A stretch of DNA of 64,000 nt from Puffinus mauretanicus (lineage: Eukaryota; Chordata; Aves; Procellariiformes; Procellariidae). Positions within the stretch are counted from its first letter, which is position 1; every line of letters begins with the position of its first letter. The translations under genes were made by a program, and so were the position numbers. The notes beneath the pieces were generated by a model, which had not been told where the DNA came from, ran no database searches, and was given only the letters and a program-made list of their open reading frames with translations. The stretch spans positions 744,001-808,000 of the forward strand of contig JAJKFH010002994.1 in the NCBI GenBank assembly GCA_023333565.1, read 5' to 3'. Shown here piece by piece: positions 50,250 to 62,270 of this stretch.

Positions 50250-50480
50250 GGACAATTCTGCTGCTTGGATCTCCTAAGTTAAACAGGGTCAGACCTGGTT
50301 GGTTCTTGGATGGGGTGACCTCCAAGCAAAACACAGGTGTTAGCCTGCAGGAAGTGCGATGGTGATTCAGTAGGTGGCTCAGTTCCCTTAGAGTCAGGGC
50401 TGAACTGGTAAGTCTCTCCAGGGCCAGAGAGTGCAGTATTGGCAGAGATGACATCTTCCAAAGGTCAGGGCAGGATGGAA
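50250..50480 (+). mobile_element. 5S-rRNA-derived SINE
   Basis: Positions about 50256-50350 follow 5S rRNA: 'ttggatctcctaagttaaac' (5S: ctgatctcggaagctaagc), 'agggtcagacctggttgg' (5S: agggtcgggcctggttag), 'ttcttggatggggtgacc' (5S: tacttggatgggagacc), then 'caggtgttagcctgcagg' for the 5S end. This covers the A-box to C-box internal RNA polymerase III promoter in decayed form. It is followed by a non-5S body ('gatggtgattcagtaggtgg', 'gatgacatcttcc') known from 5S-headed SINEs of reptiles and birds (SINE3 or AmnSINE type). The body shows that this is a SINE and not a simple 5S pseudogene. Confidence 0.85.
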
Positions 50481-52714
50481 AACTGATGTCTGTTTATTTT
50501 GTTTGCAAGGGCATGAGGAAAAATTCCTGCCCTAGAAATGAGGCACCTCTGATGTGATTAAAGAAGTCAACAAAACTCTGCTTCTTTAAAACTGGGAAAT
50601 GACCCTTTGAAAATATTACACCTATGGTATTCTAGGAGGTCACAAAACCCCATTCCTTAGTCTACAAAAGCCCAATTCTTTTATAGCCTTGCTGCTAGCG
50701 GAGAGTCAGCCCTGCTGTCTATGTGAAGAATGTTCCTCCTTTACATGCCAAAGATATCAGCTTGATTACTGTGATGGGTCAGTATAGGTTATGCACAGAG
50801 TAGGTTTACAGGTGAAACACATCCAAAACAGTTAAAGTGTGCTAGCTACTAACAGCACCTCCATTTGTGCTCCTTCCTCCTTCAATAATAGCAGTGTGAG
50901 CTAAAACAGTCCTTATAATATTATGGGTCATAGGTAGCTCAAGACTTCCATGATGGGCCTGTGGTTTCTATTGGCACAGTGTGAAAGCCTCTTCAGGGCA
51001 GAGCACAGAAATATTGTTTCCCTAGAGAAAACTTGCATCAGGTCTCCTAATTTCTCTCCTCCACTACGGCCATGTAATCGCATCCCCTGCCCACATGATC
51101 AGTCTGTACAGTGCTAAATCTGGGAAAATGCAAGAGCCTTCAAATGGGTGGGACAATTTCTACCTACCTTCCTCACTCTGTTTATCTAGATACTGTCCTC
51201 TGCCACATGCAAGGAGGAGAACAACTACTGAACGGTTTTTCATCCCAACAAGGATTAAAGCAATTACTCTATGTGCATGGACAATTGTGTCCAAGTGTCT
51301 CTTAGAAGAGGTCAAATTAAGCAGGAAAGTCCTTTGTAGACTTGATACAGTCTGTGGTTTGTCTCAGCTTTTCACATAGTAGGTTACCTTAGAATGAAGT
51401 TTTCATTCTTGTTTTATTAAGATCAGTTTTTACTTTAATAATTTTGGATCAAACTTCCTTTTTGTTTAGCACTTTTCCCAAGTTTCTGAGGAGTAGTGAA
51501 TGAGAGTTCTTGTAACATAAATCTTTCTATGTCTTCGGACCCAGTCACGTATATTACACCTGGCTCAAAACTTCAACTCTCTAAATGAGAAATGATGCTG
51601 TGGTTCATCCCACTAAAACTGGACAATGATCTTACTGATATCAAATTTACTCATGTGAAATACCGTTCTCAAATAAGTGTGAATGACTACGCCTTGTTAC
51701 AATAAAATTCCTTAAGATGAAATCCACCTTTAGGATAGATTTTTGCCTCATGAAGAGAGAACATTTTTAGGACAATTATTGTTATTCCTCACTTGTATTG
51801 TTAGTCTATTGACCATGAATTTATTGCATCTTTATTTAGGACAGTGCTGAATGCATGCTTAGTTTTAAAGTGTTGAGTCACTATTTATTGCTGATTTATT
51901 GAACTCTGTAGTGGGAACCAAGTGAGAGAGTGCTAAGCATTTTTGAAAGTAAAGTCAAGTGAATGTAAAGCATATGCTTAATATTAAGTGCCTGCTTAAA
52001 TGTTGTCCCAAAAGAAGGTTGGATTTCTCATCCTTAAGCATTTTGCATTAAATCATAGGGGTCAAAATTCAGGATTTGTTTCATTGATTCAGTCAGCTCA
52101 GTATAAATGAGCTATTTTCTGATCAGCCACTGATGGTGCTTTCTATGTAGACATACTCTTGGATACTCCATCTTATCTGCTGCTTGTTTTTGTTAGTTCT
52201 GGAGTTCTTTATGTACATTTTTGCCAATTGCAGCTGGAATTGCCACTTACTATTTGAGAGGAGAAGGGGGGAGCAAGTACAATTTCTAGATTTTTGTGGG
52301 TTTAGGCATCTTCATGACAGCTTTACTGAGCTTGCTTATATTATGCTCTTCCTGGCATTTCCTCCTTTTGAAGTCATTAAAACCAATTTCATATTTAGAA
52401 ATAAAATGTCCTAATGCATCTAATATTTGATGAGGTCTGGTTGCTGCCTGCTTTTCTTTTTAATGTTTACACCAGGTGCGTCTTGCTATCAAGGAACCAA
52501 GCAATGAATAAATTTAACAGATATTTCTTTTAATTAGCCCCCAAAGAGCTAGCAATGAAAAACACTATCAGAAACATTTTACTGCTTTAGAAAATATCAG
52601 ACTTCTTCACAAAGCCACTATACAGAATTACAGAACAACAATAAAATCATCACTTGCATGCAGAAATAGATTGTTTACACAGGGATCTTGTATGAACAGT
52701 GCATTTATTAGTAT
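50481..52714. other. unassigned non-coding stretch
   Basis: Nothing recognised. Plus-strand open frames at 51095-51379 and 52184-52414 lack motifs. Confidence 0.5.
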
Positions 52715-52835
52715 TAACTTCTAATCATGCAAACACTTCCACGCATGCATGTGAGTGGAGCTATTGAATTCAGTAGGACAACTATGCTGCCTAACATTAG
52801 GTACATGCATTAAAGTTTGCAGGATTAGGGCTCCA
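52715..52835. repeat. old palindromic amniote repeat fragment
   Basis: 'cttctaatcatgcaaacact', 'gtgagtggagctattgaatt', 'cagtaggacaactatgctg', 'aaagtttgcaggattagggc' keep the order of a repeat known in reptiles and birds (gtcccattgaagtcaatggg in the centre, gtttgcaggatcgggcc at the end). Confidence 0.6.
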
Positions 52836-53079
52836 TTTGTGTATATCCCTAAGAGCTTTGCCTTCTCTCAGAAGGGGGAAGGAAAATTTATATTCCAGAT
52901 TGGTGTAATTACTGTAGCACATACAATATTGGCAAACTAGATTCTCTGAATGTCTGCAATGTTTCAAAGCAGTTTAAGATACAGGCTAAAGGCTGACAGT
53001 TTCTTATTCTGACTTATATTCTGCCCCCTCTTCTTTTGATTCTGCATTCAGAGCTGCCACAAGAATGTCAGCACTGCAA
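52836..53079. other. unassigned non-coding stretch
   Basis: Nothing recognised. Confidence 0.5.
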
Positions 53080-53260
53080 TAAATATGCATTTATGTAGCA
53101 TCTTTTTTTGAATTTTTCTAAACACTTTACAGACAGCCCTTTATATTCACAGATCTCGAAGTATTTTAGAAATCTCTGTTAGTATTGTTATCCCTCTTTT
53201 ATTGAGGGAGAATTGGGTGTGTTTCAAAGGAAGTGACTGATCTAGGAACCGTTGCTTTCA
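53080..53260 (-). repeat. MIR-type SINE relic
   Basis: Reverse-complement words: 'ctaaacactttacagacagc', 'attgttatccctcttttatt', 'gagggagaattgggtgtg', 'aggaagtgactgatctagga', in MIR order and strongly diverged. Confidence 0.6.
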
Positions 53261-55558
53261 AATTAGATAAATCAGAATTCTCCTATGAAAATTTTCTCCA
53301 AAAGATCTCAAGTGGCTCTGAAGAAAAACATAAAGTTTTTATTTCCATGTGGCAGTTAGCTGATATAGGCAGGATTACACAAGGCTAATAACCTTCATGA
53401 GTGATGATAGTCAGCCTAGAAAACTCCTATCAACCAGATGCACAGTAATTATCTCCACTCTATGGTTAGGATATTGTGAAGAAAATCCAAGAATCCTGAC
53501 TCCAGTGTTGTTTGTTGTAGACCATAGATCATGGGGATGTCGGGGTGTGGTAGTTCTGCACTGAGTCCCTCCCACAGGTCAGTTTTACATGGGGCTTTAA
53601 GGGAGACTGAAATTACATCCTGGAATCTACTTTTTGTGTATGGTTTATCTGGCTTGCAGTTGAATTGTCACCAAGATGTACAGATAATATAGCTGACTAT
53701 GTGCCCATGCAGCCCTGCACTTGAAATATACCTAAAACCTGGAGCAACGGGCAATGGAGAACAAACACATCCACACAGATCTGCAGAAACCAGCCTGATC
53801 TGATGTAGTCAGAGTTGGCATATCCTTTTGGTAGCTGATGCACTGCTATCAGGTGTGTCTGTGCCATGGTCTCTGGTACATCCCATAGGATCCATAATGT
53901 TTCACTGAGAAGTCACAGCCCCTAGGTAATGGAGTGTACAGGGTCATCCCATTGTATTGATCCAATCCCTGAAAGAGTTAGTTGAGGAAAAAAAAATACT
54001 CTCTCACCCAGCTATATAGAAGTTCCTTAATTGGAAAGCACTATAAAGCTATAGAAACATTCTTTGCCAGCAAAATATTTCCCATAATATTGTTATGGGA
54101 AATGTCTTAAAAGTGGCAATCAATTCTTCTTTGAAGTCATTAACAACCAAAAATGAATGCAGGAATTGGTGTGAGAGGGCTGGAAATATGAGAAGATTTA
54201 AAGTGTATCTCTTACATGTGCTCCAGTAGAGAGAAGGGAAGAGATCCAATTGCTTTCTTACTCTTGAAATTTCTGTTGGTTTTAATAGTGTGATGCCCTA
54301 ATGACAGACTCCACACACACTCTGGGGTATGTTCTCAACTTAATCCATGGGGATACATGTCTGTAATACTCATTAATGTCAAGGAGCGTTAGGACGAACA
54401 TAAATCTTTGCTCACTAAGATGTGAATCTAGACTCTGATGTACACCATACAACATCAGCTGCTGACTGAAGAAAAAGAGGAATTCCAGCACCTAGAAAGT
54501 CTACTTGAGAGTTCCTAGACTAAACAATCGATCAAGCCAAAAAAATCAGGGATGAAATTTCTACTCCACACTTTGGTTCAAAAACACCAGCTGTGATAGA
54601 GAAAGATGCATACCCAATGGACAGTCTCTGGCTCACACAGGAAGTCCATAAAACCCTTATGAATCCCCAGTTGGCTAGACAAGCTCCCTAGTTCCATCAG
54701 AAACCTTGAGAAACAGATAAGCAATGCATTTCTCAGTAAATCTTCAGTGCCATACAGCTACGGAAAACATCACACTATGCATATACATAAAGAGAAATTT
54801 TGATGCCAAGAAATTGGAACTACTCTATAACAGACTTCTGATTTGTGATTTCTTTGGCACTGAGCCTAACAAAAAATCACTGTGATTTCCAACTACAAAT
54901 ATTTTTGGAACCACCAGACTTGCTCCCATGTGTATGTTAAATGAAATGAATGTTCAAAACCCATAATAAAACCCCAGAGGGAAGACTCCGATCAGAATAT
55001 TAACATTAATCTTAGGAAGTCACTAGGAACCATTCAGGCTATAATAATAAATTGCAATAAAGAAGGAATATAAGGGCTTTTTTTCTGTCTGTCCAGTAAG
55101 CAGGTGTTACTGTGAACACTCTAATCTACATAGCACAGAAGTGAAGTGGTTGCCCTTAAATTTTCCAGTTGTGTAAAATAAATAAATGACATTACCATAA
55201 TATGTACAGCAATCCTTCTTATACTAACTGAAGTGTAGTTTAGGGAATAGTGCAGATACTGAGATAAAGTAATGCAGCTATCCGAGACAAGGCTAGAAAG
55301 TTTTCAAAAGCAATCCTTCTATCAACAGCTTCAGAGTCAAAAGCAGGAGTCTGAGTTCACTCCAGATTTATGGTAAGAGCCATTGCCAGGCCACTTGCTT
55401 GTGACTGGGTCCCTGGTCATTGAGCCTGGGAAGTCAAAGATATCAGGACACGATGCTATCACATTGCTCCCCTACTAGAGCAAGTGGCTGAGCTGCACTG
55501 TTCTGACCTGCCACCTACACTGAACTTTGCCTTTCATTTTGTTTGGATCCAGACTGAA
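53261..55558. other. unassigned non-coding stretch
   Basis: No gene or repeat recognised. 54530-54760 is more evenly composed than its surroundings and could be an old repeat, but I could not place it. Confidence 0.45.
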
Positions 55559-55650
55559 GGGCCTAAATTTAGGTATCTAAAATGGTAGCAAAGTACCTTA
55601 TCAATAGTGGCTCGATTTTCAAAACTAATGATCATTTTCAAAAGCAACTT
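55559..55650. repeat. old palindromic amniote repeat fragment
   Basis: 'gggcctaaatttaggtatct' followed by 'agtggctcgattttcaaaac' and 'gatcattttcaaaagcaac' parallels the repeat words ggtgcctaaatttaggcacct and gtggcctgattttcagag. Confidence 0.55.
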
Positions 55651-56566
55651 CCTTTGACTAGCAGCAGTTAATCAGGACTGCTCAGCACTGTCATCTAGAT
55701 AATATTGATATATATTGTTCAGTCTTAAACCATTGAGTTTAAATGCTTTGACCGCAGTCTCTAACACTGAATTGAAAGTATGGTTCTCTGTATACAATAT
55801 TTGCTTGTAAAATTTAGCAAAAAGAATGATCAGGAGGTGAATCAAATCAAACCAAACCTGCCCTTTTACTTTGATTGGATTTTTTTTAAGTTTGGTGTTC
55901 TGAAATTTAAGTGGTGACAGAAAAAGTTTCTCATTATCATTAGAAAGATAGACTTTACCATGACTAGCACATGATTCTGGTGGCAATGTCATAGTGTTTT
56001 CACAGATAGATAGGAAATAAGGTGTACAGAAATTTCTTAATTCAGTAAAAGGTTGCTTTCCAGTTCAGGCACTGACTCCCAATGGTGAACATATTTCTGC
56101 TGTCATGGAGAAGTCATTTTTCACACCTGGCTATTTTGTGGTGTTCACTGTATTTCTGATGCAACTCAGATTCCAGGAAGTCTGGGAACTCCCACAGCAA
56201 AGCCTGCTCTGCAGAGATTTCTAGCTCAGTGGCACCAGTAGGAGTTGGAAGCTAATCCATGTTGAACTGTATCATTTAATCTTTTGGGATTCACTCAGAG
56301 CTTGTTAGGAAACAGAGAGGTTATATCTCAAATCCCGAAATGCAAAGCATCAAGACACCTCAAGAAAACTTTTTGATCACATGTACAATGGAATTTACAA
56401 AGAACTGTCTAAACATGTAGTGGTAGTGGCTTTAGTGCGTTTAGTGTGTCCCTATGATAAGTTTTCTGTGTGCAGCCTCACAGAATAGCAAAACTGTCCT
56501 TCCAGGTATGAACAGTGCTCTATGAATAGTCTATTAAGTACTAGGAGCGAATGAAAGACACTTCAG
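55651..56566. other. unassigned non-coding stretch
   Basis: Nothing recognised; a 106-codon minus-strand open frame (55672-55992) has no motif. Confidence 0.5.
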
Positions 56567-57122
56567 ATCATAGAATCATAGAATCATAGACTATTTGGGT
56601 TGGAAGGGACCTTTAAAGCTCATCTAGTCCAACAGCAGGGACATCTTCAACTCGATCAGATTGCTCAGAGCCCCGTCCAACCTGACCTGCAATGTTCCCA
56701 GGGATGGGGCATCTACCACCTCTCTGGGCAACCTGCTCCAGTGTCTCACCACCCACATTGTAAAAAATTTCTTCCTTATATCTATTTTAAATCTACCCTC
56801 TTTTAGTTTAAGACCATTCCCCCTTGTCCTGTCTCAACAGGCCCAGCTAAAAAGTCTCTCCCCATATTTCTTATAAGCCCCTTTAAGTATTGATAGGCCA
56901 CAATAAGGTCTCCCCGAAGTCTTCTCTTCTCCAGGCTGAACAACCCCAGCTCTCTCAGCCTTTCTTCATAGGAGAGGCGTTCCACCCCCCGATCATTTTC
57001 GTGGCCCCCCTCTGGACCCGCTCCAACAGGTCCATGTCTTCCCTGTGCTGAGGACCCCAGAGCTGGACACAGCACTGCAGGGGGGGTCTCACTAGAGAGG
57101 AGTAGAGGGGCAGAATAACCTG
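56567..57122 (-). mobile_element. CR1 LINE, 5'-truncated, with TCTATGAT tail
   Basis: On the minus strand it reads from a truncated 5' end near 57122, through the C-terminal end of the reverse-transcriptase protein (peptide [20 protein letters not shown], about 56920-56982), into the 3' UTR and the octamer tail at 56567-56589. The tail holds about three TCTATGAT-type units. The coding part is a short piece of the ORF2 protein, an endonuclease and reverse transcriptase that copies CR1 RNA into DNA. A frame runs from upstream flank into the element, so its apparent 172-codon length is inflated. This is the least diverged repeat in the window. Confidence 0.93.
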
Positions 57123-58949
57123 ACTCCTGACAGTTCAGATGACTCTTGAAAAATGAATCAGTATCTACTCTGAAATGGACCCCAAGTATGGAAACATAAA
57201 ATAGGATGTGGCTATAAGAGATTATTTTGGGGCCGTATGGTTTCTTACTCTGCTCCATCCTCCTTTTCAGGAAGCAAACATGTCCCAGAACCCTGTATTC
57301 ATTTGAGATTAATGTGGGCATGTTTTGTGAGAACGCTTTGTTGGGCTATTAGGAATTTTGTTCTCTCATAACAGACAACTGCTCTGGTTGTCTTTGACCT
57401 GTCTTTGTGGAAAACACTTATGCAAGGAGAAGCTGTTATGCACCAATTCTTGTCTTCATCCTACAAATAAGTTGCTGGTTTTTCTCTTCACCACTCTGCT
57501 TTTATCTCTCATCTATCCTATTTGACACCTCTCTCCTGCTGACTGCTGGTGGGGCAAGCCTGTGATTTGTTCCAAGCAAACACATGTGCACAGTTTCCAC
57601 CATTGTGTGGTCTCATGTTATGAACTTACCTGTGGGTGTTTACTTTGGTGGCATGACCTGGTATTTTGTAGCGCTGTATCTTTTTTCTCCTTCCTTGATA
57701 TTTTTTTCCCCTCACCATAACTCTTCGTCAGAAGCTGCTGCATTTCTGCTTTGATCATACAGAACATACCGTATAGCCTCGGGTAACACAGTGCTGCTTA
57801 ATACAGATGAAATAGCTACAAACCCTCTTAGAAGCAGGGTTTAAAAAGGGATACCAGTGAAATCAGATCCCTCTAGCTGGACAGCAGTCTGATAGGAGAA
57901 CAAGGGCTGTTGTGGTATTTGGCAGCCAGACAGTCTTTATTGTTATTAGATGAAACAAACCTTGTGATCTTTAGTCCTTGACCTTAACTGCAGCAGCACA
58001 CTCTTAATCAGACCTTAATTTAACACCTAACATGGTCACAGAAAGGATCGGACATGGGCTGCTGGTTTAATTACATATAGCTGATATCATCCAAACCAAT
58101 TTAACCTCATTGCTGTGTGTTGGGCAGTGGATGGGAATCGCCCTTTAGACACAGAACAAAACAGTTTCCAACAGAAAAAAACAGCAATATACCGTTCAAA
58201 GTTTTGTGCATTCACTTAAAAAAAAGAAATAACTACTCTTTTGGATACTTTGCAGATGATGTTACAACCTTTTCAGGAAGAACTGGAATCAGCATGATTT
58301 GCTAAATCTGTTTGCCCTCATGCTTGCACTCTGGCATTTTAAGTATTTCGAATATTTAAAGATTAAGCATCTTGCTGACGGGATTCTCCCATCCACATTC
58401 ATTGAATCTGTTGCTGTGTTCTAGCATCTGATGACTGAACTGTGTAACTGGGTAAAAAGTAATATTTATGTGTTTCATGATAAGATTTTCACATTTTACT
58501 ACTGCTTACTTTGTGCTCAGTTCTTCACAAACTGACACAATATTTATTTTTGATATTTAAATATGAACAGTCATATTTTTACATGTTTTGACACAAAAAT
58601 TGATGTCTTTCTGAATTAGTCTGGAAATCCAAAAACATCCAAAGTCTTCCTTCAGAAACAGGATTGTTTTGATTAATCAGATTTCACTCAAACAAATTTT
58701 TTTTCTCCAAAAACACCATCAGCAAACCAAATCCACAACAAGCGTTGTAAATATTCTGCAGTTTTTTAGTGAAATCACAACTTTTCCATGAAGTCCCAGT
58801 TAAATACAAAAAGATTGTTGCGAACATCATAGGTTTACTTGAAATAGATTGCCTCGAGTTTGCTCGACGTAGATGTCTACCTCTAGCAGAACACTTAAGC
58901 AAAAATACTAATGAATAAAAGCAATGTAAAATATTAACAAGCAGCAAGA
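57123..58949. other. unassigned non-coding stretch
   Basis: Nothing recognised. AT-rich toward 58480-58620. Confidence 0.5.
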
Positions 58950-59075
58950 GCTTGGTCTCTGGGACTTAGAAGACAGAGATTCCACTGTCAGTGTTGGTCA
59001 CTGGCTTGCTGAGACCTTGGGCAGGTCACGTTGCATCTACAGATGAAGTCTGATTGCTCTAACTGAAGCGGTTTG
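58950..59075 (+). repeat. MIR-type SINE relic
   Basis: 'ggtctctgggacttagaaga', 'ttccactgtcagtgttggtc', 'gctgagaccttgggcaggtc', 'acagatgaagtctg' follow the MIR order from tRNA-like head to core. Confidence 0.65.
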
Positions 59076-59173
59076 AGACATTACCATTCCGCGTTGCCTG
59101 TCCTACCTGTCTGCAAGAGGTTATATGCCTCGCGGCAGGGATGGCACGTGCCAGCACATTAGCCATTCATGTT

Positions 59174-59262
59174 CACAGTGTGGCGTATTAGCCTGCGTTA
59201 CTGATGAAGGTGGATTTACACTGAGACACTGGACAGTAACACGCAGGCACTGGGATATACAC
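59174..59262. repeat. inverted repeat or hairpin
   Basis: GCCTGCGTTACTG at 59191-59203 pairs with CAGTAACacGCAGGC at 59234-59248: 13 paired bases with a 2-base bulge and a loop of about 30. A second, imperfect stem lies outside it ('ggcgtat' at 59182-59188 and 'atacacc' at 59256-59262). CpG is locally more frequent. It could be an old palindromic repeat or a structured RNA. Confidence 0.5.
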
Positions 59263-60562
59263 CTTATAGAATCATTATGCACAGGTAAAGGTGAATGCGG
59301 ATTACCTACCACTCTCAGTAGGAAGCTTCTTACTTCCACCCTGCGCAGACATAAATGACTTCACAAGCTGTAAGAATCAAGCCCAAAGATTTTAGGTTGA
59401 AATGAATTTAAAAGCAAAATGAATCCAAATCCTCCATGTGAAGTTCTGAATAAAATCTGTATTTTCTTCTGTTGCAGACAAAAGACAGACCTTGCCCATG
59501 TAAATGCTTTTGCACTTTAAAGGCCAGATCACTGAAAATCTTTTCTGGTGCTTTCAGTGTAGAGGCCGTTTGAATGTGAATTTAAACTGAACTGGCTAGT
59601 ATGCATTGTTTCCCAAAATGCAAGCTTTGGAAGTGGAGTAGGCTATTGTATGTTTAGTTCTCATTTTAAGTTTTTACATGATGACCACTGTGTATTTACA
59701 TTCTGGTTTACTTTGCACAAATTTTCCATTGTCGACCCCTTACACTGACTGAGCTTTGACTGAGACAAAAGAAAGACTTGTAGTGTTAGAGCTATGGTGG
59801 TGCAAGTTTTAATCTCTAGCTGACACTATACTTATACAAAATCAATATGAACAGCAGGTTGTCACTGGAACTGAAAAGACAATCTCTATGACAGGCTTAC
59901 GCATTTTTTTAGTATTTCAGTTTATCTTGTCCAGTTCTTTTGTATAAGTAATTCTTTCTGTTGGAGGGTATGCTGAAATTTTCCCAGGCCTGGCTAGAGG
60001 ATCAGTGTTGCTTTAAGACCTGAACAAACAGTTATACGCCTTGGTAGCTTCAGATCCAGTAGCCAGAACAAATGTCATTTTGCATGAATTCTTCCAAATG
60101 AATTGCTCTGTGACCACTGTAGACTTTCAGGTTTTTGAATCACGATAGTAGAATACTGTTCAGGCTTTTCTTGAAGAGCTCTGAAATGCCCTTCCTTCAC
60201 TACCCCTGATTGTTTCCAAAGTTAATGCAGTTAGCTCAAAGCCCAGTATGATTTCACATACTCCTGTGAGTTATGTTTTGACATGGGGTTTGGACTTTTT
60301 TGTGATTGAATGTTTTTACACAGCTCTTTGTGACCTCATGCTAGGGCAATCACTGTGTTGATTTGAAGGAATGTAGATGGGTCTGCAGAAATGTCAGGGT
60401 CTCCCATTAAGATGTTTCTTTCACCTCAGCAGGAGTACTCAGCATTACTGTGAGTGTTGTTACTGAGATGCCCTGTAGTAAGTAATACAGCACTAGAGCA
60501 CAATTGCTCTGATGTATTCCAGTACCATGGTGTTAATGTGCCATTGCTTCTCTGTATTTCAG
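59263..60562. other. unassigned non-coding stretch
   Basis: Nothing recognised. Confidence 0.5.
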
Positions 60563-60629
60563 CACCAAGGCATCACTTCTTTGGATTACAATAACACAGG
60601 CAAGTGGACTTCTGCTTCAAGAAAACACA
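60563..60629 (+). other. candidate short exon, speculative
   Basis: 'ttctctgtatttcag' before 60563 is a fair acceptor and 'aca|gtaagtc' after 60629 is a strong donor. The 67 bases between are open in two frames (one reads HQGITSLDYNNTGKWTSASR). I do not recognise either peptide. With no neighbouring exon identified, chance is likely. Confidence 0.18.
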
Positions 60630-60769
60630 GTAAGTCAGTCTATGCAGTAGTGTTATGCAGTGGGATACAATCAGCACTTTTCACATTGTGCCTGAATGCA
60701 AGACATGCTCTCAAAAGGCTTCTGAGTCCTGCAAAGCTTTTTTCATATGCTTACCTTTACACTCCATGG

Positions 60770-60845
60770 ACTTGATCCAAGATTCAGTGGAAATCAGTGG
60801 CACACTGTTTCATTGCTTCTGGATGGCTTTGGATCAAGCTGGGCC
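60770..60845. repeat. old palindromic amniote repeat with 10-bp inverted ends
   Basis: CTTGATCCAA (60771-60780) and TTGGATCAAG (60829-60838) are exact reverse complements. Between them 'attcagtggaaatcagtgg' replaces the family words cattgaagtcaatggg. It is followed by 'ctgggcc'. The clearest member of the palindromic class in this window. Confidence 0.65.
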
Positions 60846-61708
60846 AGTACTCCATTTCAAAGGGGCCCCTCTTTCACAATGTCTAAACGTAAGAATTTAC
60901 AGTACCAGAGTACAGTGTACATGGTAACTCACGTAATATGTTTTGGCTAAAGTTTTCTATTTGTTATGCTGGCATTTGTCTGTACCATCTAATGAGTATT
61001 TGCTCTACAAAGGCACTCAGCACCTAAAAGTGCAATTACCTTTTTCAGAAATCTCTTGTCTTAGAAGTTCTCTTTATGAGTAGGTATTTCTTATGCTGAG
61101 GATTGAACTCTTGCAAAGAAAGCAAAGTTTGAGCTTTCTTGATAAAGAAAAACAACACGCCTTATTCATAGTTCTCCTGATTTTTTTGTGATTCTTATCA
61201 TGCTTAATGTTCTTCTTAAGACTAGAGTCCCCGAAGCTAGATGATTGGAGAATCTTAGTTTGTGTGAAAAAAAAACTAAGGAAATTAGGAATTTTTGAGC
61301 ATTCATTATTGTAGAGAAAAGCTTGCAAATAAATGCACATGGAAAGCAAATACCAGATGCTAAAAAAAGGAACCCAAAGTCATAAGCTAAATTGGTGCAA
61401 TATTGTGGCATAGAGAATAATTTAGTCCCAGGTTCTCACCGAAAATTGCTGCTTATTAAGCAAAATAAAAATATTTTTAATTTTATTGCCTTAAGCATAC
61501 TTAATCAAACATCAAAATTTTTTGTTTGTAAGATTCATTTGGATGTCACAAATATCACATTCTATAGGAAAACATAATAGATTAAATTTACATCAAGAGT
61601 GAATTTGATACAAAATTAAACATAACCTTATTCAGAGGTACCTGTATATCCATGTGGGTATATGGGTGTGAGTTTGTGTCTATGCCTTCTTATTTTAAGT
61701 TAATATTG
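60846..61708. other. unassigned non-coding stretch
   Basis: AT-rich and unrecognised; short opposed open frames without motifs. Confidence 0.5.
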
Positions 61709-61770
61709 GTATTTGCATGCCTGATTCATGATTTTTGAACGCCTGAGCTTGGCAGCACTGAACATCTGCC
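61709..61770 (+). repeat. old dispersed repeat, copy 2 of 2
   Basis: Aligns with 19795-19832 (see that entry). Here the core reads 'gcctgattcatgatttttga' followed by 'acgcctgagcttggcagcac'. Confidence 0.5.
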
Positions 61771-62204
61771 TTAGTTGTGGGTACTAAGCTTCTTTGAAAT
61801 TCTAACCTAAATTTAAAATTTCTGCCATTAAAAAAAAATAATCCCAGACCAGACTAGCCACTTGCCAAGTGCTGGGCTATAAATTACAGCCATTTCGTTT
61901 TATTACACTGTTATACACTAAAAAAATAAACCCAAAACACCTAAACCCACAAATCTAATTACACCAAATGTGCTCTTCATCCAAAGCTGAGCTGCTGAGC
62001 TTAGCCTCAGCTCGAGGTAGACTGTATGGTTTAGCTGCAAACTAAACTTTTGGAAAAACAGAAGCTGAAATAGTAACACAACAGTTACTCTGTATTAGCC
62101 CTGTAGGGAATATCTAAATAAGCAATAAAATTAATGAAATACTATTTATATCCATTGTGTCATAAATGTGTTATTTATAAATAAAAGCAAAGCAGGTTAG
62201 CCGC
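61771..62204. other. unassigned non-coding stretch
   Basis: Nothing recognised. Confidence 0.5.
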
Positions 62205-62270
62205 GGTAAACTGACATAGCTCTAGTGATTGTAAAGGTGATTTACACTAACTGTGGATCTGGCCCAGGTT
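62205..62270. repeat. old palindromic amniote repeat fragment
   Basis: 'gtaaaggtgatttacactaa' followed by 'ctgtggatctggcccagg' matches the 3' words gatttacaccagctgaggatctggccc. Confidence 0.6.

Noticed and set aside
50256..50350. A functional 5S rRNA gene
   Set aside because: Many substitutions in conserved positions, missing 5' end, and continuation into a SINE body.
54530..54760. Possible unrecognised transposon-derived coding relic
   Set aside because: Read in both directions it gave no ordered motif, unlike the hAT relic.
56803..57321. 172-codon minus-strand open frame as an independent gene
   Set aside because: Its C-terminal part is the end of the CR1 reverse-transcriptase protein and its N-terminal part is flanking DNA, so it is a chance fusion.
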